Shown one piece after another: positions 30,694 to 42,800 of a stretch of 64,000 nt of DNA. Each line of letters begins with the position of its first letter. Within the stretch, counting starts at the first letter, position 1. Below the pieces are notes generated by a model, which saw only the letters and a program-made list of their open reading frames with translations, had not been told where the DNA came from and did not search any database. Source of the stretch: Chondrosia reniformis (taxonomy: Eukaryota > Porifera > Demospongiae > Chondrillida > Chondrillidae); NCBI GenBank assembly GCA_947172415.1, contig OX359201.1:6560501-6624500 (forward strand), written 5' to 3'. The position numbers and the translations under genes were made by a program.

Positions 30694-32743
30694 ATGGACG
30701 TCATTCTAGCAGTTCGGTTGTACTTTGATCAGATGATAAAAGACAGTGGAGTAGGAATGAAGGCACTTTTAATGGATAAAGAGACGACAACTATGATTGC
30801 CTTGGTATATGCACAGTCGGAGGTCTTTCAGAAGGAGGTATATCTCTTTGAATCATTGGACAGCCGCGCCCGAGAACCGATGAAGCATTTAAACGCAATC
30901 GTGTTCGTGCGTCCCACCAGAGCTAATGTGGAAAGTCTAGCGAGGGAGCTACAAGCCCCAAACTACAACTCCTACTTCATTTATTTCTCCTACTTTCTTG
31001 AAGATAAGGGTATGGAGAACGCTCTCTCCACACTCGCCAAGGCCGATGAACACGAAGTAGTGAAGGAAATTAAAGAATTTTATGCAGATTTTTACGCGCT
31101 CACAAACAATGTGTTCACCTTCAACCTTACTCCGGCCTCCAGTCACACGGGTCACTGGGACGCCCACCACCTCAGCAGGGTCACTGATGGTCTCACCTCT
31201 GTTCTCCTGGCCTTGAAAAAGAAGCCTGTCATACGCTACGTGGCTCAGTCAAGGATGGCAGAGGACTTAGCTAGAGGCGTGGCCGCTGTGTATAAGGACC
31301 ATCCACGTCAGTTTGCTTTCCGTCAGCCCGACAACCCCCCACTCCTCCTGATCCTCGACAGACACAATGATCCCATTACCCCTCTCCTCCACCAGTGGAC
31401 CTATCATGCTATGATACATGAGCTCATCGGGATGAGTAACAACAGAGTGGATCTGAGCAATGCACCTGGCATCAAGGCAGACCTTAAGGAGGTTGTTCTC
31501 TCCACTGAACAAGATGAGTTCTTCAAGAAGAGCATGTACCTCAACTTTGGTGAGGTAGGCGTGGCCATCAAGGAGCTGCTGGAGGAGTACCAGGCTAAGG
31601 CCAAGAGTCACGAGCAGATTGAATCCATAGCAGATATGAAGGCTTTTGTGGAGAATTATCCTCAATTTCGCAAGCTTTCTGGTGCCACCTCAAAGCATGT
31701 GGCAGTGGCCTCGGAGCTGTCCAGACTAGTTAGTGATTACAATCTCCTCTCAGTCTCAGAGCTTGAGCAAGACATTGTAACAGCTAACGAGAAGTCTCAA
31801 TCTAGTAGGGTAAGTGAATAACTATATGATTAAAACCTTTTAATACATATATTAGCCTATATTATAATAATATGTAACTATGGCATGGAGTTCCTATAAA
31901 TTGGCTATTGACTACAATAGTGTTGTACAGTATTAGTGTTATAATAAATGGAATAGGTAACCGATGGCAACTGGGAATGAAATGATCCTGTAGAGAGGTG
32001 GTTATGAGGTGATGATAGTTCACTGTTTCTTGCTATTGATAATGTACACAGAGCATGTTAATCTGTAACTGATTTCCAATGTATGTAGACACTGTTGAGT
32101 TTGATGGCTTCTCCAAAGACAGGCAACTTTGATCGACTTCGACTTGCTCTACTGTACCAGCTGAGGTATGGGCAAACTGGCTCAGAAATGTCAGAAATTA
32201 AGAAATCTTTAAGCCAGCACTTTGGAGATAAGGGAAAATTGGTAGGTTGGACGTGCAATGTGCATTAAATGGTGTTACATTCATCCTCTTATTCTGTAGT
32301 TCCTGGAAATGATGCAGGAGTATGACAAGAAGAGATCGATTGAGCTCTTTGAATCAAGCACACCAGTGGGACTGTTTGCCAAGAAGCTGTTTAAGGGAGT
32401 GAAAGGAGTTGAAAACATTTACATCCGTCACACTCCAGCAGTCTCTAATGTTGTGTTGGATGGAGTAAAGGGCAAACTGAAGGACCAGTTGTATGTACCA
32501 GTAGAGGTTCCTGATCCCCGCCCCCCTCGAGAGCACAGGCCCCAGGATATCATTGTCTTTATAGTTGGAGGAGCTACATATGCAGAGGCCTACGCCATGG
32601 CAAACATATGCCGGGACAACCCTCCTGTTAGGATAATAATCGGAGGGACACATGTTCACAATTCAAAGTCATTTTTAGAAGAAGTGGCAGCTTCTACTCA
32701 CCGTGGAGCTAATCTAACGGACGCTGCATGGTCACTTAAGTAA
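30694..32743 (+). CDS. VPS45: Sec1/Munc18-family protein VPS45
   Basis: Three exons, 30694-31809, 32089-32241 and 32300-32743, giving 570 residues, the same length as human VPS45. The start MDVILAVRLYFDQMIKDSG aligns with the human N-terminus; an upstream in-frame stretch lacks an ATG. Family motifs include GMKALLMDKETT, LLLILDRHNDPITPLLHQWTY, ESIADMKAFVENYPQFRKLSG, RPQDIIVFIVGGATY and GGTHVHNSKSFLEEV. VPS45 is the SM protein that chaperones syntaxin-16/Tlg2-type SNAREs for fusion at endosomes and the trans-Golgi. Exon 1 is unusually long (1.1 kb) for this window. It is followed after 96 bp by UCHL5 on the same strand. Confidence 0.96.
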
Positions 32744-32839
32744 CTGTCTATTTACCCACACTGCTTTGGTACTGTAAATGCACTGAAAAATCCATATTAT
32801 ATGCACAGGTGCTGAGTGGCATTGCGCAATTTATTTAAA

Positions 32840-34450
32840 ATGGCGGAGGAGTGGTGCCTCATAGAAAGCGACCCGGGCGTTTTTACCGAACTAATTAAAG
32901 GATTTGGTGAGTCCGATTATCCGATATTGACAGAGAAAGACTTGTTTTTGCTCTTACTACAGGCGTAGATGGCCTCAGTGTAGAGGAACTGTGGAGCCTA
33001 GACGAGAGTACATTTCAAGAACTCAAGTAAGTAGCCTACTGTGTTGCTCGACTGTGCGTGAGACGTGTATGTTCTCGCGTGTCCAGACCTTGCCATGGGC
33101 TCGTGTTTCTGTTCAAGTGGCAGTCGAGCGAAGGGAGTGCCGGATCTGTAGTACAAGATGATCGATTGGACAAAATATTTTTTGCCAAGCAAATGATTAA
33201 GAATGCTTGTGCCACGCAGGCCATTATCAGTGTCCTCCTCAACGCCCAACATCCTGATGTCCACGTCGGACCGATATTGAGGGAGTTTAAAGACTTCACT
33301 GCCAGCTTCGATCCTGCGGTAAGAACCGAACATTTCGTGCTCGCGTGACGAATTGCTTTTATTTTAGTTGTTTTACAAACACCTATTCTGTGGAGATAGG
33401 AGAGAGTGTCTATTTGTGTGGTCCTATATATTGTAGGATAAAGGCTTAGCAATGACTAATTCTTTGGAACTGAAGAGGGTTCACAACAGTTTTACAAGGT
33501 ACTCCCCCCTTTCTGTACCAATCAGCTATGACCATTGACATGCCTCTGGGTGTTTGAATTTTGACACTAACTCTTCTGCAGGCAGCAAATGTTTGATTTT
33601 GACGACAGCCTCTTACCGAAGGAGAAGGACAGCTACCATTTTGTTGCATATGTCCCAATTGATGGACGTCTGTATGAACTGGATGGTCTGAAGGAGGGTC
33701 CCATTGACTTGGGCAAGTGTGATCCTCAAGACTGGCTATTGACTGCCAAAGTAGTGTTAGATCAGCGAATGCAAAGGTTAGCCGAACCATTTGGGGTATT
33801 TGTTCAGAATATAAATGTCTGCCTTGCTACTTGTAAGTTTTACAACTGAAGAAATCCACTTTAACCTCTTGGCTGTTGTTACTGATCGACGAGTGGTCTA
33901 CCAAAAGAGGATCTTGGATCTGCAAGACCAAGTGGAACGAGCTGCTACCAAGGTAACCACACACTATTTTATAGGGAGTGCCCTGTTGCTATGGTTACCA
34001 CTCTATAGATGGGTCTGGTGATGTCAAACGAGGCAATGGATGATGACGGTGATCTGCCGTCAGATCCAGAGGCTCTGCAAGCCATTATAGATGCAGGCGA
34101 TGATGAGACAAGAGACCTGGAAGTGAAACTAAAAAACGAAGACTTGAAGCATGAGCACTACAAAGTATGTACAATTTGGTCTCAGTTCTGAGTTCCTCTG
34201 TTAAATGAACCCTATTAATCTCTACAGTTGGAGAACATACGACGTCGCCATAACTACCTACCCCTCATTATGGAAGTGCTGAAGCTACTGTCAAAACGTG
34301 GACAACTGATAGGTCTGGTCGATAAGGTAAATCCCTTTAATTTTAAACTGGTAACCATGGTAATAGAGCCGTGTGTGTCATGTGCAGGCTTGCAAGAAGA
34401 AGGAAGAAAGAAGAGCTGCAAAAGAAAAGAAAACAACTGACACTGTATAG
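32840..34450 (+). CDS. UCHL5: Ubiquitin C-terminal hydrolase UCHL5 (UCH37)
   Basis: Nine exons: 32840-32906, 32963-33026, 33087-33318, 33437-33498, 33582-33776, 33838-33952, 34009-34164, 34228-34326 and 34388-34450; 350 residues (human 329). The peptidase C12 domain shows the oxyanion glutamine in SVVQDDRLD, catalytic NACATQA (Cys 84), YHFVAYVP (His 161) and GRLYELDG (Asp 176). The C-terminal extension ends in a coiled coil and the IENIRRRHNYLPLIMEVLK segment, which corresponds to the ULD tail that binds the proteasome receptor ADRM1/RPN13 and INO80 (NFRKB). UCHL5 trims ubiquitin chains at the proteasome. The acceptor of exon 6 (GTAAG before 33838) is weak but keeps frame. Its stop lies only 48 bp before the next start. 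Confidence 0.95.
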
Positions 34451-34498
34451 CTCATACTACATTTATGATAATCCAGTCACGTGACTATCCTGCGCAAT

Positions 34499-37400
34499 AT
34501 GGCGTCTCTAAAGGATATTTCGTATATTCAGCTCCATTCTTGCGTGATTGAAGGCATTAATGTTTTAAAGCTGCAGTCAAAGAGAACAGGGATTGTAGTC
34601 TATTTGGGACAGGTCGAAGGACCTTCAGTCGACGGCTTCATTTGCTTAGGTAGGTAAAATCTTTTGGAGGACGGTCCGGTCCGGTATTTAGAGCTGGTGC
34701 ACGTGATATCTTTGATCTGCAGCTACTGAGGCTCACGACCACGATGGACTGCCTCATACGCTTGAACATCTGGTCTTTATGGGGAGTGAGGACTTTCCTT
34801 ATAAGGTAAGCATATCCATCTATATTTACTGGATGAAGCATCTTGCCATATAAGGTATCCATTGATAATGTAGGGAGTGCTGGATCTGTTGGCCAATCGA
34901 TGTCTTGCAGAAGGCACTAATGCGTGGACAGATGTGGACCATACCTGTTACACTGTGACCACAGCGGGGAGAACCGGATTTCTCAATCTGCTACCAATCT
35001 ACCTGGATCACATTCTCTACCCAACCCTCACTGTAAGCCCTTCTAGTTGGACCACATTCCCTCACTGTAAGCCCTTCTAGTTGGACCACATTCCCTCACT
35101 GTAAGCCCTTCTAGTTGGACCACATTCCCTCACTGTAAGCCCTTCTAGTTGGACCACATTCCCTCACTGTAAGCCCTTCTAGTTGGACCACATTCCCTCA
35201 CTGTAAGCCCTTCTAGTTGGACCACATTCCCTCACTGTAAGCCCTTCTAGTAGGACCACATTCCCTCACTGTAAATCCTTCTAGTAGGACCACATTCCCT
35301 CACTGTAAGCCCTTCTAGTTGGACCACATTCCCTCACTGTAAGCCCTTCTAGTTGGACTATGGTCTCTCTTCCTCCCCATTGTGTTGAGATAGCTCCGCC
35401 TGGTCAGAGCTGAGTGTTCCGTATCTTTAGGACGCTGCCTTCTTGACCGAGGTACATCACGTTAATGGTGATGGTGAGGATGCTGGAGTGGTGTACTGTG
35501 AGATGCAGGCTCGGGAGAACACGCCGGAGGACATGACACACTTTGAGCTCCTCCAACACATGTACCCTGGAGTGTGTGGCTATAAGGTTTGGCTGGCAAC
35601 CATCAGCACAATCAGCGATAGTGAGAGATGGTCAATTTCCTTTATATAGTCTGAAACTGGAGGACGATTGGAGAACCTCCGTAGGAGCACCTCCAATGAA
35701 AAGGTATGGTGGTTTTGATGCCTCCATTTTATTTTTGATATTTCATATCTATACATGTGGATCTACAGGTGCAAAGCTACCATCATTCTTATTATCGTCC
35801 TGACAACCTAGCCATTACTGTTGTTGGTAAAGTGACACCTGATGAAATATTTAAGGCAATCTACAGCTTGGAAGAGAAGATTGTTCAAAAGGTTTGATCC
35901 AACCAATCATTTCCTTCCAGGTAGGTCATGTGATCATGTTCTCCTTCCAAAGGGTCCCCTGCCCCCAATGGAGAGGCCCTGGCAGTCCCACGTGCCCCCC
36001 TTTCAGAAGTCTGTGGACATGGAGCTGACCTTCCCCACCGAGGATGAGAGCGTCGGAATGGTCAGGCTGGCGTGGAGGGGTCCCTTTGCTCGAGTATGTG
36101 AGACTACATGTGTGCTCGCTTGCAGCTAGTCTGCTGTATTTGGTCTGTTTAGGATCGCCTTGAAATGGCTGCCGTGACAGCTCTCTTGGAGTACCTGAGT
36201 GTGAACTCTGTAGCTCCACTGCAGAGAGAAATGGTTGAAATTAGAGATCCACTTTGCTCAGAGGTACGCAATGAGGAAATATCTTCCATCAATAAAATTT
36301 TAGGAGCTAAAGTCAGTGACTTGTTAGATGTGAATTGATAATATTCATTGTAGCTACTGTGTGGTAGTAATATATCATATATCATTTTATACTGAATGTA
36401 CACATGGCAAAAAGAGCTACTTTACAGGTAGTCATGTGAGGTAGACATTTAAGTGTTGTCCATCTATACCAGATCAGTTCTTTACTGCTGGAGAATGCAG
36501 TCTCCTGTATCGGGTTTACGTTCTCTCAAGTTCCAGTCGAGAAATTGGATAAAGTCAAAGACAAGTTTGTCTTCTTTGGTTATTATATTGTCAGCATGTG
36601 ATTTATATTGATTTATATTATTCCTATGCCTAGGGTATTTGAGGTATTGAGTGGACTGGTGAATGGAACAGAAGTGTTTGATATTGTTAGAATGAGGACA
36701 ATGTTGAAGAGGTCCATTAGAAAGAACTTGGAACTCATAGAGAGCTCTCCTCACTACTTCTTTTCCTTTGGAACCATTGGAGACTTCTTGTTCAGTAAAC
36801 AACCTAGTGAAGTTTGTTCAATCTCACACTTTACACAAACCTAAAGTCCTGAGTATGTGACTTCATTTCCACTTTCAGTTTCCAGAATATTTGAATTCAA
36901 ATCCGTTATTGAAGCAGATGTTGAATGAAGAGAGCCAATTTTGGGTTCAACTTATTGAAACATACTTGCTCAAAGCACCTCATGTAGTAGTAAGTACATG
37001 TAAATACATAGGGCCCTGCCTTCTGACCTCTGACCCTTGACCCTTTCCAGATCAGAGGAAGGCCAAGTCAGAAGGTTTCAAAGGACATGAATTCTATTGA
37101 GAAAGAAAGAATAAAGAGACAGCAACAGCTTTTGGGAGAAGGAGGATTAGTGAAAAGAGAGGAAAGCCTTTCTGACGCCATCAAACAGAATGAAGTTCCC
37201 CCTCCATCGGGACTACTAACACAGGTCAAAGTACCCGATCCTTCAGAGATAACCTTCCACACTGTCACCACCCTCAAATCGACAGAGCTGCTGGAAGAAC
37301 AGAAGAGTTCTGAAGTCTATTCCATTCTACCGGTTGATCAGTTTCCATTTTGTTTTCAACTAAATCAAATTCACTCCTCCTTTGTCGAAGTCAGTACATA

Positions 37401-39686
37401 ATGTATGCAAGATAGCAATCACCTGATTTGTGTATTCAATTGTAGATCTTGGTAGTCCTGGATACTTCAGTTGTACCAGTACATTTGAAGCACTCTTTAG
37501 ACTTACTCCTCGAAATGTTGTTTGAATTGCCCATTATGAGACATGGAAGTACGAAGGAGTTATCATCCACCCACCCCTCACTCCACCCATCCACCCGCCC
37601 CCTCACTCCACCCATCCACCCACCCCCTCACTCCACCCATCCACCCGCCCCCTCACTCCACCCATCCACCCACCCCCTCACTCCACCCATCCACCCGCCC
37701 CTCACTCCACCCATGCCTCAGTCCAACCATTATTTAATCTTTGTAGAATTAATTTCCTACAAAGAAGTTGTTTCTGAACTGGCTGAAGATACTATAGAAT
37801 ACGAGGCTGGTCTTGGCTTTAACAACCAATTGACTCAGGCAGCCTTTATTTCTATTAAAGTGAGAGTTTCTCTCTCTCCTCTCCCCCTCCTTCTGGGTAA
37901 GTGGTATATTCAATCTATTGCCTCGTGTCTAGATGGAGGTGGACAAGTATGCAAAGTGCATCCAGTGGTTGGAGGAGATACTATACTGTTCTCAAATAAC
38001 ACCAGAAAGGATTCAAGTCATTGCACAAAAGTTGCTGAAGGCCGCCATTGATCTTAAGAGAAGCGGACGTCAAGTGTCTCAATCACTGATTGCAAAGATG
38101 CTATTTAATGATAGCAGTAACCTCAACATTAGCAATATGGCTACCCAGCAGGTCTACCTGCAGGAGACCATTGATAAATTGACAGATGCCAAACTTGCTG
38201 AAGAGGTTTGTCTTTCTAGTGTTCACAAAATGTTGGTTGACCAAGTTGTTTTGTTTAAGGTAACTGAATCACTGAGACATGTGAAGGAACTCCTTGTTGC
38301 CCCTGGCAACCTGAGAGTGTATCTAAATGGAAATGTTACAAAATTGAATACTTTAGGGGATCCACTGTTGCCATGGAAACCATGGATATCCAGAGCAACA
38401 GGGTAATTCTTTTAATTCCAATTTATCTGTGGTATATAGTGTGCTGTGTTGATTGCCTCTCTCAGCATACAGAACCAATCTGAAGTTAAGCTCGCCCAAG
38501 TACACCTGCAGCCTTCGCCATGGGGAAGATCCTTTGTCTATGGAAATGGTGCTGTGGACTCCACCTTCCTTTCATTAGCAATGCCTTGTATCAAGTCTTT
38601 CAAGGACCCAGATTATCCTGCAATCTTGTGCTTTATGCAATATCTCTGTGCTCTTGAGGTTAGCACTCACATCATTTAAATGTTCCATCCACCCCACCCC
38701 TTCACCACTCATCCACCCCTCCACCCCGCCCACCCCCTCCACCCCTCCACCCACCCGTACAGGGCCCCATGTGGTGTCAGCTACGGGGGATGGGGCTTTC
38801 CTACCACTACAGCATGAAGTGCAAGGTCGAGGAAGGAGTTCTGTACTTTAATCTCTTCAAGTCAGCCCAGCCTTCTCAGGCCTTTTCAGTTGCTAAAGAG
38901 ATTGTTGTAAGTGTAATCAGTGAAACTTGAGTATGTTTAACTTCTCAAGTGTTAGTACGTCTGGAAGTTGACAAGAACTTGGTTAACTTGTAGTGAATAA
39001 TTGTTTGTTGTTTGAACTTAGAGTGACTTTGTGAATGAAGTGACTTCATTTGAGCATGACCTCCTGGAGGCAGCTATCAGCTCAACTGTTTTCCAAATTG
39101 TGGAACAAGAAAAGACCATTTCCTCGGCAGCAGAAGATTCAGTTGTAAAAAGTTTCTACAAGAAGGATCCGGATTACAACAAGTTGGTTATTTAATTGTC
39201 TATCCGTGTGCTCTCTCTGTCGACACACTTGTCTGAGGAAGAAATATAGTAAATCTATACATCTTTACAGGAAACTGCTTAAGGCTGTTGCCATGGTTAC
39301 TGTTGAGGACTTGAAGAGAGTAGGAAAACTATATTTCACTAAACTCTTTACACCAAACTCCAGCTGTTGTTCCATTTGTTGCACACCCAATAAAAGTGAA
39401 GAAATGGCAGCCTTAATGGCCAAGTGAGTCATGGAATGTTAGACTGCGTGACTAATGCAACTTGTCCACTGATATTGTAAGTGACATAGTGACACACAGT
39501 GACATAGTGACAGTGACACATGGTGACATAGTGACAGTGACACACAGTGACATAGTGACAAGTTGCATTAGTAACTAGTGTAGTTCAGTGTTTCCTGTAG
39601 TAGATGTATGTTTTCTGTTAATTAGGTTAGGATGGCAGGTCACTATTGTTGAAGATCTTACGGCTGCTCTCAAGATATTGAACTGA
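34499..39686 (+). CDS. M16C zinc metalloprotease, C05D11.1/Sdd3-like
   Basis: Twenty exons, about 1031 residues: 34499-34649, 34723-34805, 34874-35032, 35431-35586, 35650-35703, 35769-35891, 35953-36093, 36152-36263, 36473-36564, 36634-36811, 36879-36989, 37051-37389, 37446-37548, 37747-37859, 37933-38402, 38466-38658, 38763-38906, 39022-39182, 39271-39423 and 39626-39686. The inverted zinc motif HTLEH (His 62, Glu 65, His 66) lies in LPHTLEHLVFMGSEDFPYKG, with the downstream glutamate in VNGDGEDAGVV. Length and C-terminal M16-like repeats fit the presequence-protease branch, especially the fungal Sdd3 / worm C05D11.1 group. No mitochondrial presequence is obvious, so the protein may be cytosolic. 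A 57-nt in-frame segment at 38208-38260 (GTTTGT…TTTAAG) may be an extra intron. Substrates are unknown. Confidence 0.88.
35033..35355 (+). repeat. 34-bp minisatellite that repeats the splice donor of M16 exon 3
   Basis: About nine copies of GTAAGCCCTTCTAGTTGGAC plus CACATTCCCTCACT. The array starts exactly at the donor of exon 3 (…CTCACT|GTAAGC). Every unit ends CTCACTGTAAGC, so the real exon/intron junction is reproduced in each copy. The intron is otherwise short. Confidence 0.95.
37562..37730 (+). repeat. CACTCCACCCATCCACC repeat in M16 intron 13
   Basis: About six imperfect copies of a ~26-bp unit (CCTCACTCCACCCATCCACC plus CGCCCC). They occupy most of the intron between exons ending at 37548 and starting at 37747. 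Confidence 0.9.
39451..39572. repeat. Inverted repeat enclosing a GTGACATA tandem array
   Basis: A 16-bp perfect inverted repeat (ACTAATGCAACTTGTC at 39451-39466 and its complement at 39557-39572) brackets tandem GTGACATAGTGACA-type repeats. It lies in the last intron of the M16 gene and could form a cruciform. It may be a small fold-back element. Confidence 0.7.
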
Positions 39687-39874
39687 GTGTTTAGACAACT
39701 TTGAGATAGAAACGTAGTACTTTTGTCTGGTTTAGTTGTAATAACGACCACCATGACCTCTCTGTATACTCTATTCTCCTGTTGCATGCTACTATACTTA
39801 AACACAGCTTAGACTCAAATATATATAGAAGTCGAAGGCCTGTCGCCCACTAGGGGATTCCCCTTTATAACAAA

Positions 39875-42800
39875 ATGGGGAACGAGATCACATCCATTGC
39901 ACCTTCGCAGGTTCGTGCCTTCCACAATATCAGACATCATTTATGCTTCCCTGGATCACTTGTAGATTCAACCGATAGAGAGCTATTTCGCTGGAGAGGA
40001 TAGAGTTACAGGTGTCGAAAGGTTGTTACAGAATGTAAAGCGTATATTCATGTTCTAACGGATTGTACCTTTCGTTAGCTTAAGTAGTACGAGATTCTTC
40101 AAAACGGTTCGAGGGACGTACAAGTGAGTGTTGTCCTCAGCTCTGCAGTGCGTCCTTATAAGGCATGCGTGTGTATGTAGGGGAGGTGGGGAAGTGGTGA
40201 CGAAGGTACTCGCCAAGTATGATATACCCCTTCAGCTGGAGAAGCAATATGAACAAACGCTGAACGGTAGGGGAGGATATATATATAGGAGATTGTATAT
40301 TTGAGATGAATCTCTGCACTTATCAAATAACTTTCCCGACTCTTAGAATTGAAACAAAAGTTGTCTGTTATTCCAAATGCATTGGCGTATGTAGAGTTTT
40401 GGGTGAGTAACGATTGTGCATGCATTGTTGAGGTCTCAATCAGAGATTTGAATGTGTTGTTAGGAGACCGAGAAAGCTGCCTACCTCTTGCGTCAACATG
40501 TCCGATACAACCTTTATGACAGACTGAGGTTTGTAAGAAGAACTTCTAATGTGATTGCTCAACTTTTGTTACTATTGCACAACTTTCCTTTCAGTACACG
40601 TCCTTTGTTGAGTAATATTGAGAAGAAGTGGATTGCTTTTCAGTTGCTGAGAGCCTTGGATGATGGTTGGTATAGGAAGGTGTGTTGTTATCTAGTATCC
40701 ATAGCAACCAATCAGATGATTTACAGCACTAGTCCTTTTCAAAGGTATCCCATGGCGACATAAAAAGTGAAAATGTTCTACTAACTGGATGGAATTGGTA
40801 AAACCAGAATGATAGTACAGTGTACGACGCTTTATTTTCACTGATCATTTCTACCTCACTCACAGGGCCTTCTTGACAGACTACGCTCCTTTCAAACCAA
40901 CTGAATTGCCTCTTGTGAGTACTTGTCAGATAATGTGATAGCAACCGTTAGACCAGGGTTCTACTCCTAGGATGATCCTGGGGATTATGACTTTTATTAC
41001 GACACTGCAAGACGTCGCACCACCTATATTGCTCCAGAGCGGTTCATAGATCCCTCCGAGAGACTTCCTAACCCAAATGCCAAACTTGATCCCGGAATGG
41101 ACATCTTTTCCCTAGGGTAAGAGAGACCTTAGATGTAACCTGACTGAATAATCCATCATTCTTTTATTCCTGAAGTTGTGTCATTGCTGAGATGTTTTCA
41201 GATGGACGTCAAGTATTTGACCTTTCTGAACTGTTGGAGTACAAGAGAGGTCACACACCTGATATGCCCTTCAAAAGCATCAGAGATGATGATGTTAGAG
41301 TGAGTACTTCACATCCCCCACTCAGTAGGAATGACATCCCAGATTTGGTAATGAACTCTTTCCACCTTTCCTTAAAGGCTTTACTAAAAATGATGCTTCA
41401 GCTGGACCCGTCACAGAGAGCAGCAGCTAGCGTCTGTCTGACAGCTCGTGAGGCCTGCACTGCCAAGGTTGAACTCACTTGTGTCATGTGAATATGTAAC
41501 TCATTTACAGGTACATTTCCAAACTACTTTCAAGACTTTCTACATATGTACATGAAGAATTTCACATATGGAGTTGATGGGGAGTTTGTCAATCCAGACC
41601 AGAGGATACAAAAGTGCAGCCATTTTATTTCCCTGCCTGTACACAGGTGTTCATTTAGTTTTCTCAACTTCCTTCAGCATCAAAACAAAATTGAACACTA
41701 TTTTGAGGGCTATTGCACCACATACTGAACAAAGTGATAGAGAAAGTGGATATGGAGGTGTGGTGTTGCCATGACAACCAGATGTCAAAATTGCTTATGT
41801 ATCTTATCCTTATAGATGGGTTAGTTATTGTGTTGTCTGCTGTCACATCTCAAGTGAGAGCTCTACAGGTACGTATGTTATTCAAGGCACTGGTACTATA
41901 TTAATTGTGTGATTACTATGCCATGTATTCCATATAAATACTCGCAGTTGACATCATCTAAAATGCAAGTCCTTGAAATGATGAGAATCATTGCGCAACA
42001 CATCAGAGATGAATTCATCTTGGATAGAATAATTCCGTTTGTGGTGAGTATATCTGATCCATAAAGAGGCAGCAATGGATTGTACATACATATATGGTTG
42101 CTGCTTATTAGATGTGTCTTGTGAATGATACTATGACAACTGTAAGAGCTGAAGCTATTCGAACTCTCTCCTTCTGTTTGGCAATGGTCAGGAAGATTCC
42201 CAAGAGGTATGTTGGCCACTGTTGAGGGAGATATCCTCACTTTTGGAGTTATATGTTATTATATTGGAGACAATATTTCAATATGTAGTGACGTCAACCT
42301 GTTTCAGGATTACATTCTACCTGGGCTGGTGAGTCATCTGTGGCCTCTAAAGTCATGTGGGTATCATGTGGTCTCTGCAGTCATGTGGGTATCATGTGGT
42401 CTCTGCAGTCATGTGGGTATCATGTGGTCTCTGCAGTCATGTGGGTATCATGTGGTCTCTGCAGTCATGTGGGTATCATGTGGTCTCTGCAGTCATGTGG
42501 GTATCATGTGGTCTCTGCAGTCATGTGATTATCATGTGACCTTCTCTTTAGTCCACCATACCAGAAGACATTGAGGTGACAGTCCGTATAGCACTGGCTG
42601 AATGTATAGCAGATTTAGCAGAGTCTTCGCACCGCTTCCTGGAGATTGGTCTCCATGACGCCAGTCAGACAGCTGATGATGACTACGAGATACTGGGCAG
42701 CTATGACAGTGAATTGAGTATTCTCAGAACACAAGTTGCTCGTGCAGTTTCCTCTCTTCTCAGTGATCAGGTGGGACTGCAGGCTGAGATAGATTGGTCT

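Noticed and set aside
30949-31665. Antisense frames over VPS45
   Set aside because: Shadows of a strongly conserved coding exon on the plus strand.
38208-38264. A certain extra intron in M16 exon 15
   Set aside because: The 57-nt segment has GT and AG ends but is also open and in frame, so it may be coding; left unresolved in the gene model.
40100-40110. tRNA B-box-like GGTTCGAG
   Set aside because: Lies inside a PIK3R4 coding exon, with no A box or cloverleaf around it.
42209-42574. 121-codon frame (SCGYHVV repeats) as a PIK3R4 exon
   Set aside because: The true PIK3R4 exons at 42289-42328 and 42552-42770 join in frame; the repeat is intronic.
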